NCBI RefSeq assembly: GCF_016785095.1
Contig: NZ_JAEKJB010000002.1
Coordinates: 372,001 to 436,000 of the forward strand
Reading direction: 5' to 3'
Source: Alloalcanivorax marinus
GTDB lineage: Bacteria; Pseudomonadota; Gammaproteobacteria; Pseudomonadales; Alcanivoracaceae
Length of the DNA: 64,000 nt
Shown: positions 40,805 to 49,043 of the stretch, one piece after another
How positions within the stretch are numbered: position 1 is the first letter of the stretch
Layout: each line of letters starts with the position of its first letter
Notes under the pieces: generated by a model
What the model saw: the letters and a program-made list of their open reading frames with translations, nothing else
What the model was told of the DNA's origin: nothing
The model's database searches: none
Translations under genes and position numbers: made by a program

Positions 40805-41383
40805 TCAGGGCTCGCCAAGCAGGAAGCGGCAGAGCTGCTCGGAAGTGGCTTCGTCGAAGCCCTTGTCCTGGGACAGCCGCCAGTAACTGATGTAGCCGTC
40901 CAGCGCCATGACGAAGAAGTGGTAGAGGCCGTCGGTGTCCACCGCGGCGCGACGTTCCGGGGGCAGGGTGGAGAGAATCATGTCGCGCAGCCGGGCGGTC
41001 ATCCAGTTGATCAGCGTGGGCTGGTAATGGTCCTCCGGCGTGGCGGTGGAGAGCGCCTGCATGATGTTGTTGGCGAAGCCGTTCTGCCGTTCGGGGATTT
41101 CCTTGAACACCACCCGGAACAGGTGCCGGAGTCGTTCTCTTGGTTCCTCGATATTGAGCAGTTCCTGCTCCAACTCGAGAAACTGGCGGCGCAGCCAGGG
41201 CTCGAACACGGTGTACAGGATTTCGAATTTGGATTCGAAATAGACGTACACATTGGGCGGCGAGGTACCGGCCGCCTTGGCGATCTGCGGCAGCGAGGTG
41301 TTGGCGTAGCCTCGGGTGGAGAAAAGGTCGAAGGCGGATCTCAGGATCGCGTCCCGTACCTGGCTTTTTTTGACCTGGGCCAT
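40805..41383 (-). CDS. TetR-family transcriptional regulator
   Basis: 192 residues: N-terminal HTH (about 8-55: AILRSAFDLFSTRGYANTSLPQIAKAAGTSPPNVYVYFESK) and a helical ligand domain (LFRVVFKEIPERQNGFANNIMQAL...). Located 78 bases downstream of the RidA gene in a leftward unit that is divergent from the ABC/oxygenase operon. It is the only specific regulator near that operon and may repress it, or its own unit. Confidence 0.9.
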   Translation of the reverse strand: MAQVKKSQVRDAILRSAFDLFSTRGYANTSLPQIAKAAGTSPPNVYVYFESKFEILYTVFEPWLRRQFLELEQELLNIEEPRERLRHLFRVVFKEIPERQNGFANNIMQALSTATPEDHYQPTLINWMTARLRDMILSTLPPERRAAVDTDGLYHFFVMALDGYISYWRLSQDKGFDEATSEQLCRFLLGEP

Positions 41384-41461
41384 GGTGTTGGTGTCGTCCC
41401 TGGCGTGGTGGTTTAGGGGAGGGCGAAACGGCGGCCATTATATAGGTCGCCGGACAGCGGG

Positions 41462-41860
41462 TCAGGCCGGCTTGAACGCCAGTGCTTCCACCTCAATGCG
41501 CCAGCCCGGGTGGGCCAGGGCATGGACCACCAGCAGGGTGGAGGCGGGGCGGGCATCGCCCAGGTAGCCCATCCGCACTTCATTCATGGCGGCCAGGTCC
41601 TGGTCCGGGACCACGTAGGTGGTGGTCTTCACCAGGTTGGCGGCGCTCATGCCCGCCGCTTCCAGTACCCGGGTCACGTTGGCCCAGGTAAGCGCCACCT
41701 GTTGCTGGAAATCATCCGGATGCCTGCCATCGGCGTCCACGCCCACTTGTCCCGCGATGTGCAGCCACTGGCCTGGTTCCCGGCTCAGGGCGCCCTGACT
41801 GTAGGGGCCGCTCGGGGTGGCCATGCCAGTGGGGTTGAAGGTATGCAGAGCGTTGGTCAT
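41462..41860 (-). CDS. RidA/YjgF-family protein
   Basis: 132 residues with the Rid fold: FNPTGMATPSGPYSQGALSREPGQWLHIAGQVGVDADGRHPDDFQQQVALTWANVTRVLEAAGMSAANLVKTTTYVV. It lacks the Arg of canonical RidA in the usual C-terminal motif, so may be a Rid2-7 type. Family members hydrolyse enamines/imines, and 2-aminomuconate deaminases are relatives. ATG 41860 has a GGAG site; an in-frame upstream extension was rejected. It is divergent from the ABC/oxygenase operon, which suggests a nitrogen-containing substrate. Confidence 0.85.
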   Translation of the reverse strand: MTNALHTFNPTGMATPSGPYSQGALSREPGQWLHIAGQVGVDADGRHPDDFQQQVALTWANVTRVLEAAGMSAANLVKTTTYVVPDQDLAAMNEVRMGYLGDARPASTLLVVHALAHPGWRIEVEALAFKPA

Positions 41861-42081
41861 GGGGGGCTCCTGTATCGGGTCGGTCTGGTATCGGGCGCCG
41901 GTCGGCGCTCGTCGGGAGTATGGCATGTCGTCGTCTCAATACCAAATGGTGTTCGGTAATGGGGCGGTGCAGCGCTACTTTTGCATGCTGAATGTGCACT
42001 CATGCCCCCATTGGAGGCAGGGTCTTGTTGCATGGGGCGTTCTGTCTTGAGCGCTGGCGTGATCCGACCAGGAAAAACAAA

Positions 42082-42095
42082 TTGATGTAAATCAA
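42082..42095. promoter_or_regulatory. TTGAT-N4-ATCAA dyad (enhancer site for a sigma-54 activator, or Anr/FNR box)
   Basis: TTGATGTAAATCAA is a perfect 5-4-5 inverted repeat. It satisfies the FNR/Anr consensus and also resembles upstream activating sequences of XylR/DmpR-type activators. It lies about 92 bases upstream of the start site expected for the sigma-54 promoter, a position suited to an enhancer element. The 352-base gap 41861-42212 otherwise holds only this, the IHF-like site and the promoter. Confidence 0.6.
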
Positions 42096-42102
42096 GGCTT
42101 TG
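42090..42102 (+). promoter_or_regulatory. IHF-binding-site candidate
   Basis: AATCAAGGCTTTG matches WATCAA-N4-TTR exactly and is followed by an AT-rich tract. It lies between the gap's upstream part and the sigma-54 promoter, where DNA bending by IHF would bring an enhancer-bound activator to the polymerase. It overlaps the right half of the dyad at 42082, so both may not be used together. Confidence 0.5.
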
Positions 42103-42153
42103 TAATTATTTTGTTGACAGAGGGAGAGTGGGCGAAGCCGGACGGGCGGCCAC

Positions 42154-42168
42154 TGGCACAATGATTGC
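42154..42168 (+). promoter_or_regulatory. Sigma-54 (-24/-12) promoter of the ABC/oxygenase operon
   Basis: TGGCAC-N5-TTGC, with GG and GC separated by exactly ten bases, matches the RpoN consensus without a mismatch. The predicted start site is near 42180, leaving a leader of about 33 bases before GTG 42213. No enhancer-binding activator gene is in the window. Confidence 0.78.
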
Positions 42169-42212
42169 TTTTAACGAATTGCATTCGGTTTTGAGAATCA
42201 AGGAGCCATGTC

Positions 42213-43385
42213 GTGAAGCTATATCGCTTGATCCAGGTAGTACTTCTGCTTTCCCTGCTGGGGGCGGGGAGCGCTTCGGCGCAACAGGGTGTCACCGAGG
42301 ACACCATTCTGATTGGTGCCCTGGGGCCGCTGACCGGTGGCACCGCCTTTATCGGGGCGCCGGGCCGTGACGGCATGCAACTGGCGGTGGATGCCCTGAA
42401 TGAACAGGGTGGCATCAATGGCCGCAAGCTGGAACTGCGCTTCGAGGCGGCGCTGACGCCGGCGGAAAGCGTGGCGGCGGCGAAGAAGCTGGTGGAGCAG
42501 GACAAGGTGTTCGTGCTGGTGCTGGCGTCCGGTTCCACCGGCGCGGCGGCGGCGGCGGATTATGTGCGCTCGGTGGGTGTGCCCACCTACAACATTTTCG
42601 GTGCCACGCCGGTGATTCGCGAGCCGTTCGCCGACAACGTCTTCCACGGTGCTATCACGGACCCGCGAACCAGCGCGGCGGCGTTGATTGAGCGTTTGAC
42701 CCGTGACGGCGATCCGGAGCGCATCGGCTTGCTGGCCGGTTCCTATGCCTTTCCCCAGGCCAATCTGTCGGTGATTCGCCCGATGCTGGAGGAACGCGGC
42801 TTTGACGTCACCGTGGAGACCTTCGATCAGAACGCCAAGGATTTCACCGCGCAGTTGGTGTCGTTCCTGCGCGCGGACGTGGACGCGGTGCTGGTGCTGG
42901 GCAGCTTCGCGGAGGCCGGGTTCGCCATCAAACAGGCCGGCCAGGTGGGGCTGGGCGGTGTTCACTGGGTCGTGGACGGCTCCGCGGTGAACAACGCCAT
43001 CGTGCCGATCATCGGCAACGCGGACGGCATTCTCGGTTACTACAACGCACCTTTCTATCCGGGCCAGGACGCCGAGCCCATGGAGCGCTATCTGGCGCTG
43101 TGGCGCGCCGCGTACGGCGAACCGCCCCAGGGGCGACCGAACATCTATGACCTCACCGGCTATGGCTCGGTGTATGTGCTCGCCCATGCCATCGACAAGG
43201 CCGACGACGATCTCACCTGGGAAAACCTGATCGCAAGCTGGGAGCGGGTGGAGGGGGCGTTGCCTTCGGACTTCGGCGGTTACGACGTGGTGTTTCCGGA
43301 GAGCTTCTCGGCCACCGATCACCAGGGCAACGACCATCTGGGCACGGCGGTCATCCAGGATGGCGTCTGGACCGTGCTGCCCTGA
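42213..43385 (+). CDS. Branched-chain-amino-acid-type ABC transporter substrate-binding protein
   Basis: 390 residues, signal peptide (about 1-23, GAGSASA-QQG) then a LivJ/LivK-type periplasmic fold: DTILIGALGPLTGGTAFIGAPGRDGMQLAVDALNEQGGINGRKLELRFEAALTPAESVAAAKKLVEQDKVFVLV. GTG 42213 is used, seven bases after AGGAG; an ATG at 42208 in another frame opens only ATG TCG TGA, overlapping the GTG. In catabolic operons such binding proteins capture aromatic acids or amides rather than amino acids. First gene of an operon running to 53.2 kb. Confidence 0.92.
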   Translation: MKLYRLIQVVLLLSLLGAGSASAQQGVTEDTILIGALGPLTGGTAFIGAPGRDGMQLAVDALNEQGGINGRKLELRFEAALTPAESVAAAKKLVEQDKVFVLVLASGSTGAAAAADYVRSVGVPTYNIFGATPVIREPFADNVFHGAITDPRTSAAALIERLTRDGDPERIGLLAGSYAFPQANLSVIRPMLEERGFDVTVETFDQNAKDFTAQLVSFLRADVDAVLVLGSFAEAGFAIKQAGQVGLGGVHWVVDGSAVNNAIVPIIGNADGILGYYNAPFYPGQDAEPMERYLALWRAAYGEPPQGRPNIYDLTGYGSVYVLAHAIDKADDDLTWENLIASWERVEGALPSDFGGYDVVFPESFSATDHQGNDHLGTAVIQDGVWTVLP

Positions 43386-43409
43386 TTCGCGCGTCAAACG
43401 GAGACAGCC

Positions 43410-44285
43410 ATGACGGAGCTCGCATTGGTGTTGCTGGGCGGCCTCAACTTCGGCGCCATCTATGCCCTGGCCGCCCTCGGCATCGTACTGATCCATAAAG
43501 CCACCAAGACGGTGAATTTCGCCCACGGCGCCTTCGTGCTGATCGGGGCGTTAGGCGCCTACATCGTGCAGGTGCAGCTCAGTTGGTCGGCCTGGCTGGC
43601 GTACCTGCTGGTGCCGCCGGCGGTAGGCGCGTTGGCGGCGTTGATCGAGCTGGTGCTGCTGCGGCCGCTGCGCCGCGCGGACGCCTTCTCGGTGGTCATC
43701 GCCACCGTATTCCTGGGCATCGCGCTCTCCGAGGGGGTGCGGTTGATCTACAACGCGGAGCTGCTGACCGTGCCGTCGCCGTTCCAGGGCGCGCCTTTTC
43801 TGATCGGCCCGGTGATCCTGACCCGGGAGGTGCTGTGGACGGTGGCCGGCTCGCTGTTGATCGGCATCGGCACCACCCTGGCGTTCCGCCGTGCCCGCGT
43901 GGCCCGGGGCATGCGCGCCATGGCCGCCAACCATCGCGGCGCCCAGCTATGCGGTTACTCCGTGGATCGCACCTATGCGCTGGCCTGGTTCCTGGGCGGA
44001 GCCCTGGCCGGCGTGGCCGGGGTGTTCGCGGCGCCGGCCAAGGGCATTTCGCCGGATCTTCCCATCGCGGTGATCGCGGCCGCCTTCGTGGCGGCGGTGG
44101 TCGGTGGCTTCGACAGCCTCAAGGGGGCGGTGGCCGGCGGCTTGTTGCTGGGTGTCGTCGAGACCCTGGCGGCCGCCTATGGCGACAGCGCGTTGAAGAA
44201 CGCGATCAGTTTCATGCTGCTGTTCGTGGTCATGCTTTACCGGCCCGAGGGCTTGTTCCCGGAGGTGAAAACCCGACATGTTTAG
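43410..44285 (+). CDS. Branched-chain-type ABC transporter permease (LivH-like)
   Basis: 291 residues, about eight membrane helices, with LivH landmarks LLGGLNFGAIYALAALGIVLIHKATKTVNFAHGAFVLIGALGAYIVQ and the cytoplasmic loop RMRAMAANHRGAQLCGYSVDRTYALAWFLGGALAGVAGVFAAPAKG in its typical permease form. Forms the membrane channel with the following fused permease. Overlaps the next gene by 8 bases. Confidence 0.92.
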   Translation: MTELALVLLGGLNFGAIYALAALGIVLIHKATKTVNFAHGAFVLIGALGAYIVQVQLSWSAWLAYLLVPPAVGALAALIELVLLRPLRRADAFSVVIATVFLGIALSEGVRLIYNAELLTVPSPFQGAPFLIGPVILTREVLWTVAGSLLIGIGTTLAFRRARVARGMRAMAANHRGAQLCGYSVDRTYALAWFLGGALAGVAGVFAAPAKGISPDLPIAVIAAAFVAAVVGGFDSLKGAVAGGLLLGVVETLAAAYGDSALKNAISFMLLFVVMLYRPEGLFPEVKTRHV

Positions 44286-46143
44286 CTTTAAACGTAAATC
44301 CACCCAGCGTGGCAGCCTGGCGCTGCCCTTGACGCGCGAGCGCCGCGTCGATGCCAGGGGATTTTCCCGGTGGGCCTGGTTGGCGCCGTCCATGGTGGTG
44401 CTGGCGGTTCTGCTGGTGACGGCGCGATTGGGAAGCTACCCCCAATACGTGGCGTCGCTGGTGATCAGCGCCATGCTTACCGGCACCGGCCTGACCCTGC
44501 TGGTGGGCTACGCCCGCTGCATCTCCCTGGCCACTGGCGCGGTGCTGGCCCTGGGTGCCTACGGTTCGGTGCTGCTGATCACCGCCGCCGGTGTGCCGTT
44601 GCTTCCGGCGATGCTCGGCGGCGCCTTGCTGGCCGGCCTGGGCGGTTTCGTTCTTGGTGTGCCGGCGGTTCGGTTTCGCGGCCACAACCTGGCGATGATT
44701 ACCCTGGTGTTCCAGTCCGTGGTGATCATTCTGATCCGTGAGTCCACCGGACTCACCGGTGGCGCCGGCGGGTTGACGGTGCCGGCGCCCTCCATCGCTG
44801 GCATTTCGCTGTCCGGTGATCTGGCCTATCTGGTGTTCACCGCCGTGGTGGTGGCGTTGGTGCTGGTGTTGCCCATGGCGCTGTTGCTCGGCCGTTTCGG
44901 CCGCAACCTGCGCGCTGTGTCCGGCAACGAAGTGGCGGCCCAGGCGTTTGGCATTTCCGTGCCTCATCATCTGGTGGCCGCTTTTGTGTGCAGCTCCTTG
45001 ATCATCGGCTTATCCGGTGCTCTTCAGGCGCCGGTGTTCCGGGTTATCGACCCGGACACCTTCGGCATCAATACCTCCATTTCCACTCTTGCCTATCCGA
45101 TTGTCGGTGGCATGGGCAGTGCCTGGGGCGGTCTGGCCGGGGGCGCGGTCATGCGGGCGCTGCCAGAGGTGCTTCGCGGGCTGGCCGATTATCTGGAGCT
45201 GTTCTTCGCTTCCCTGGTTCTGGTCACCGTGCTGTTCTTCCCCGGTGGAATCGCCGGCCAACTGTTCAGGCTTCGCCATCGGCATGGCGGTCAAGTGACG
45301 CGCGAATCGGTGCCGTCGGCGGCGTCCCCGGTGGCGCGGCCGGCGGCTGGCAAGGCGCTGCCCGACACCGCCGGTATCGCCTTGTCCATCGACGGCGTGG
45401 GCAAGCAGTACGGCGCGCTCAAGGCGGTGGATGACGTCAGCTTCCAGGTCCGCGAAGGAGAGATTCGCGGCTTGATGGGCCCCAATGGCGCCGGCAAGAC
45501 CACCCTGTTCAATATCGTCTCGGGCTTCGTGGAGGGGGACCGCGGCGCCATTCGCCTGCACGGCGAGACCCTGCCTTCGGGCAGCCCGGTGACGCGCATG
45601 AGTCACGGACTCACGCGCACCTTTCAGCATGTGGCGGTGTTCGGCGAAATCAGCGTTTACGACAACGTCGCCATCGGCCTGGGTGGTAACGGTATCGCGC
45701 CGGTGCTGCTCGGCAGTTTGCTTGATCCTTTCCCGGGCGGCGACGCCCGGCGCGAGCGGGCACGCATCATGGCCGCGCTCGACAGTGTCGGGCTGGCTCA
45801 CCTGGCCCGCGCCAAGGCCCGTCAGCTTTCCCTGGGCGATCAGCGCCGTTTGGAAATCGCCCGCGCCATCGTGTCGCGGCCGCGCCTGCTGCTGCTCGAT
45901 GAGCCGGTGTCCGGCGTCAGCGAGGAAGAGACCGGGCAACTGGGGCTGCTGTTGCGCCGCATCAATCGGGAGCAGGGCATCACCATGCTTCTGGTGGAAC
46001 ACAACATCGGCTTCCTGGCCGGCATGAGCGATCACATCACGGTGATGGCCGCCGGCCGGGTGGTGTGCGAGGGCGAGCCCGCCTCGGTGATCGACGATCC
46101 GGCGGTTCAGGAAGTGTATTTCGGGAAGGCAGGCGATGCTTGA
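44278..46143 (+). CDS. Fused ABC permease-ATPase (LivM-LivG type)
   Basis: 621 residues. Residues 1-330 are a LivM permease (VASLVISAMLTGTGLTLLVGYARCISLATGAVLALGAYGSVLL; EVAAQAFGISVPHHLVAAFVCSSLIIGLSGALQAP). About 365-621 is a LivG ATPase with Walker A GPNGAGKTT (401-409), signature LSLGDQRRLEIARAI, Walker B LLLLDEPVSG and switch His in LLVEHNIGF. A linker rich in Ala/Pro/Ser (about 335-362) joins them. The fusion is seen in some aromatic-acid ABC importers. Overlaps neighbours by 8 bases on each side. Confidence 0.92.
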   Translation: MFSFKRKSTQRGSLALPLTRERRVDARGFSRWAWLAPSMVVLAVLLVTARLGSYPQYVASLVISAMLTGTGLTLLVGYARCISLATGAVLALGAYGSVLLITAAGVPLLPAMLGGALLAGLGGFVLGVPAVRFRGHNLAMITLVFQSVVIILIRESTGLTGGAGGLTVPAPSIAGISLSGDLAYLVFTAVVVALVLVLPMALLLGRFGRNLRAVSGNEVAAQAFGISVPHHLVAAFVCSSLIIGLSGALQAPVFRVIDPDTFGINTSISTLAYPIVGGMGSAWGGLAGGAVMRALPEVLRGLADYLELFFASLVLVTVLFFPGGIAGQLFRLRHRHGGQVTRESVPSAASPVARPAAGKALPDTAGIALSIDGVGKQYGALKAVDDVSFQVREGEIRGLMGPNGAGKTTLFNIVSGFVEGDRGAIRLHGETLPSGSPVTRMSHGLTRTFQHVAVFGEISVYDNVAIGLGGNGIAPVLLGSLLDPFPGGDARRERARIMAALDSVGLAHLARAKARQLSLGDQRRLEIARAIVSRPRLLLLDEPVSGVSEEETGQLGLLLRRINREQGITMLLVEHNIGFLAGMSDHITVMAAGRVVCEGEPASVIDDPAVQEVYFGKAGDA

Positions 46144-46831
46144 AGTCAATGATCTGACGGTGAAGTACGGCGCCCTCACCGCCGTGCACGGATTATCCCT
46201 GACGGTGGGAGAAGGCGAGGCGGTGGCGTTGCTGGGCGCCAATGGCGCGGGCAAGACCACGGCGGTGGAAGCGATCGCCGGCCTGCATGATCAGCGTGAT
46301 GGCGAAGTGCGTTTCCAGGGCCGGGAAATCAGCCGCTGGCGTGCCTCGCGCATCGCCCGTGCCGGCATGGCCCTGGTGCCGCAATGGCGGGAGCTGTTCG
46401 GCAACTTCACGGTAATGGAAACCCTGGAGATCGGTGGCCATGCCCGCAATGGGCGGGCAGCGCCGGACTATCGGGAAATTTTTGAACTGTTCCCGCGCCT
46501 GGAAGAACGGCGCGACCAGATTGCTTCGTCGTTGTCCGGCGGCGAGCAGCAGATGCTCACCATCGCCCGCGCCCTGATGAGCGCCCCCACCATGATGATC
46601 CTGGATGAACCCTCCGCCGGCCTGGCGGTGGGCGTGGTTCAGGACGTGGTGCGGGCCATTCAGGCGGTGCGGGCCCGTGGCGTGGCGATTCTTCTGGTCG
46701 AACAGAACTTTGAAATCGCCGGAAGCCTGGCGTCGAGAGCGCTGGTGCTCTCCACCGGCCGGGTGGTCTGGCAAGGCGATATGGAGGACGTCCGGGATTC
46801 CGAGGAAGCCCGTCAGGCGTTTTTCCTTTAA
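46136..46831 (+). CDS. ABC transporter ATP-binding protein (LivF-like)
   Basis: 231 residues: Walker A GANGAGKTT (about 35-43), signature LSGGEQQMLTIARALM, Walker B MMILDEPSAGLA and ILLVEQNFEIAGSLASR. Second nucleotide-binding subunit of the importer, paired with the ATPase half of the fused subunit. Overlaps the upstream gene by 8 bases, completing a four-gene importer with five functional modules. Confidence 0.94.
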   Translation: MLEVNDLTVKYGALTAVHGLSLTVGEGEAVALLGANGAGKTTAVEAIAGLHDQRDGEVRFQGREISRWRASRIARAGMALVPQWRELFGNFTVMETLEIGGHARNGRAAPDYREIFELFPRLEERRDQIASSLSGGEQQMLTIARALMSAPTMMILDEPSAGLAVGVVQDVVRAIQAVRARGVAILLVEQNFEIAGSLASRALVLSTGRVVWQGDMEDVRDSEEARQAFFL

Positions 46832-46848
46832 ACGGAGAGGTTGGCAAC

Positions 46849-48207
46849 ATGAGCAAAACATTGATTCGCTGCGGGCGGCTTTTCTCCGGCCACGGCAACC
46901 AGGCGCTTGAGAACCAGACCCTGGTGATCAGCGGTGACAGTATTGAATGGATGGGGCCCACCGGCGAGGCGCCAGCGGCGGGGCAGGGGGATCGGGTCCT
47001 GGACCATGGCGGGCATTTCGTGATGCCGGGGCTGGTGGATTGCCACACGCACATTTCCTACGGCAATGCGCAGGCCCAGGAAGACATCGATCTGCATGCC
47101 CCCATGGAGTTCCGCACCCTGCGCGCGCTGCACGCCGCCCAGGCGGTGTTGCGCGCCGGTGTCACCTCGATCTTCGACCCGGCCTGTTCCGGCTATATCT
47201 CGCCCTCGGTGCGCGAGGCGGTGGCCACCGGCATGTTCGAGGGACCGCGCATTACCTGTGCCGGGCGCTCCCTGACGTCCCAACAGGGGCTGTACGACTG
47301 GTACCCCAGCTGGATCGGCTTTCCCTCCAGCTCCACCGGAGAGCGTGCCTACACGGTGGCGGAGGCGGTGCAGGTGATTCGCGACCAGGCCAAGAACGGC
47401 GTGGATGCGATCAAGCTCACCATGGACGGCATCTCCCGCCGCGAGGGCGACGGCCTGATCGCCGCCTACACCCAGGACGAGACCCTCGCCATGGTGGAGG
47501 AGATCCACCGCCTCGGCCTCAAGGCGGTGGTGCATGCCCGTGGCCGGGAAGGGGCGCTGTACGCCGCCCGCGCCGGTGTCGACATCATTCACCATGCCTC
47601 CTGCATCGACGATGACGGCATTCAGGCGGCCTTGGATAACGGTTGTTACCTTTGTCCTTCCCTGACGTTGCTGGTCAACAACATCGAGTTCAACAGCCCC
47701 ACGGACCCGTCCGCCGCCTGGTGGCCGGACATCCAGAAGCAGGAGCTGATGGATGCCTCGACCAACCTGAAGAAAGCGCGCGCCGCCGGCGTGAAGTTCA
47801 TCTCCGGCTCGGAGACCGGCTTCGCCGTCACGCCCTACGGCGAGTGGAATGCCAAGGAGCTTGAGGCCCATGTGCGCTATCTGGGTTTCACCCCGGCGGA
47901 AGCCTTGCGCTGCGCCACCGTGGACAGCGCCAGGGTGCTGCGTGACGCCGATCGGCTGGGCGGCTTGGCACCGGGCAAGTGGGCGGACCTGCTCATCATC
48001 GAAGGCGATCCGCTGGCCGATATCACGGTGCTCCAGGACGCCGACCGTCTGCGCGCGGTATTCAAGGGCGGCCGTAAGGTGGACCTGACCCCGGCGGTGC
48101 CTCGTGAGCGCCGCGCGTTCGAATTTTCCATGGGCATGTGGAGCCGGCAGTACACCCGCGAAGCGGTGGCCGCGACCGGCGTCGAGCCCTTTCTTATTCC
48201 TTCCTGA
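46849..48207 (+). CDS. Metal-dependent amidohydrolase family protein
   Basis: 452 residues of the imidazolonepropionase-like amidohydrolase group: HxH at H66/H68 (DCHTHIS), bridging K189 candidate (AIKLTMDG), H229 (VVHARG) and H248/H249 (IIHHAS). The last metal ligand, normally Asp in a GTD motif, appears as E322 (SGSETGF). It hydrolyses an amide, lactam or related bond. Sits between the importer and the oxygenase genes in one operon, so likely trims the imported substrate. AGAGG site 17 bases after LivF. Exact substrate unknown. Confidence 0.87.
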   Translation: MSKTLIRCGRLFSGHGNQALENQTLVISGDSIEWMGPTGEAPAAGQGDRVLDHGGHFVMPGLVDCHTHISYGNAQAQEDIDLHAPMEFRTLRALHAAQAVLRAGVTSIFDPACSGYISPSVREAVATGMFEGPRITCAGRSLTSQQGLYDWYPSWIGFPSSSTGERAYTVAEAVQVIRDQAKNGVDAIKLTMDGISRREGDGLIAAYTQDETLAMVEEIHRLGLKAVVHARGREGALYAARAGVDIIHHASCIDDDGIQAALDNGCYLCPSLTLLVNNIEFNSPTDPSAAWWPDIQKQELMDASTNLKKARAAGVKFISGSETGFAVTPYGEWNAKELEAHVRYLGFTPAEALRCATVDSARVLRDADRLGGLAPGKWADLLIIEGDPLADITVLQDADRLRAVFKGGRKVDLTPAVPRERRAFEFSMGMWSRQYTREAVAATGVEPFLIPS

Positions 48208-48223
48208 AGTACAGGAGTCCGCA

Positions 48224-49033
48224 ATGATTCAGTATCCCCTCAAGGTTCAGGGGGTGGGCACCCGCGTGCTGGATGCCGGCGACGGCGAGCGCGTGGTGGT
48301 GTTCATCCATGGTCTTTCCACCCGCGCCGATCGCTGGCGTGAAACGCTGCAACGGTTCGCCGGGCGCGGTTACCGCGCCATCGCGCTGGACCTGCCGGGC
48401 CATGGGCTGGCCGACAAGCCCGCCGACTTCGATTACACCTCGCCGGGCCTGGCCGATTACTGCCTGGCGGCGCTCGCCGAGCTGGGCGTGGAGCGCTTCG
48501 ACCTGGTCGGTACTTCCCTGGGCGGGCACGTGGCCGCGCTGATGACGCTGCGCGCGCCGCGACGGGTACGCTCGCTGCATCTGGTCGGCGCGCTCGGCAT
48601 CGCGCCGATCAGCGATGCCGTGGGCGAGGCGATCCGCGCCAGCGTGCGCACGGTCAGCCCGGAAGGCATCCGCGCCAAGCTGCAGGGTGTGTTTCATGAT
48701 CAGGCATTCGTCACCGAGCAACTGGTCCGCGAGGAGACCCTCGTCAACGGTGCCGATGACACCCTGGCGGCGCTGTGCCGGCTGGCCGACTACGTGGCCA
48801 CCCGCCTCAACCAGGACCTGGTGGCCGAGCCGCTGCTCAAACTGCAAGACCCGCCGCCGCTTCATTTGCTGTGGACCGACCTGGACCGGGTGGTGCCGTT
48901 GGAGGTGGGCGAGCGTGCCTCGCAACTGCTTGATCAGCCGCTGCATGTGATGCGCGGCGTGGGCCACGCTCCCTATGTGGAGCGCCCGGAGGAATTCGTC
49001 ACGACCATCATTGGTTTCATGGACGCGGCCTGA
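48224..49033 (+). CDS. Alpha/beta hydrolase (catabolic type, first copy)
   Basis: 269 residues: oxyanion HG (VVVFIHGLSTRAD), DLPGHGLADKP, nucleophile elbow GTSLGG, acid region DLDRVVP and the His in GVGHAPYVERPEEF. Similar in size to meta-cleavage product hydrolases and to aryl esterases. ATG 48224 has an AGGAG site; it follows the amidohydrolase by 16 bases and precedes the oxygenase alpha gene by 10. Ester, amide or C-C bond cleavage cannot be distinguished. Confidence 0.9.
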   Translation: MIQYPLKVQGVGTRVLDAGDGERVVVFIHGLSTRADRWRETLQRFAGRGYRAIALDLPGHGLADKPADFDYTSPGLADYCLAALAELGVERFDLVGTSLGGHVAALMTLRAPRRVRSLHLVGALGIAPISDAVGEAIRASVRTVSPEGIRAKLQGVFHDQAFVTEQLVREETLVNGADDTLAALCRLADYVATRLNQDLVAEPLLKLQDPPPLHLLWTDLDRVVPLEVGERASQLLDQPLHVMRGVGHAPYVERPEEFVTTIIGFMDAA

Positions 49034-49043
49034 GGAGCGAAAC

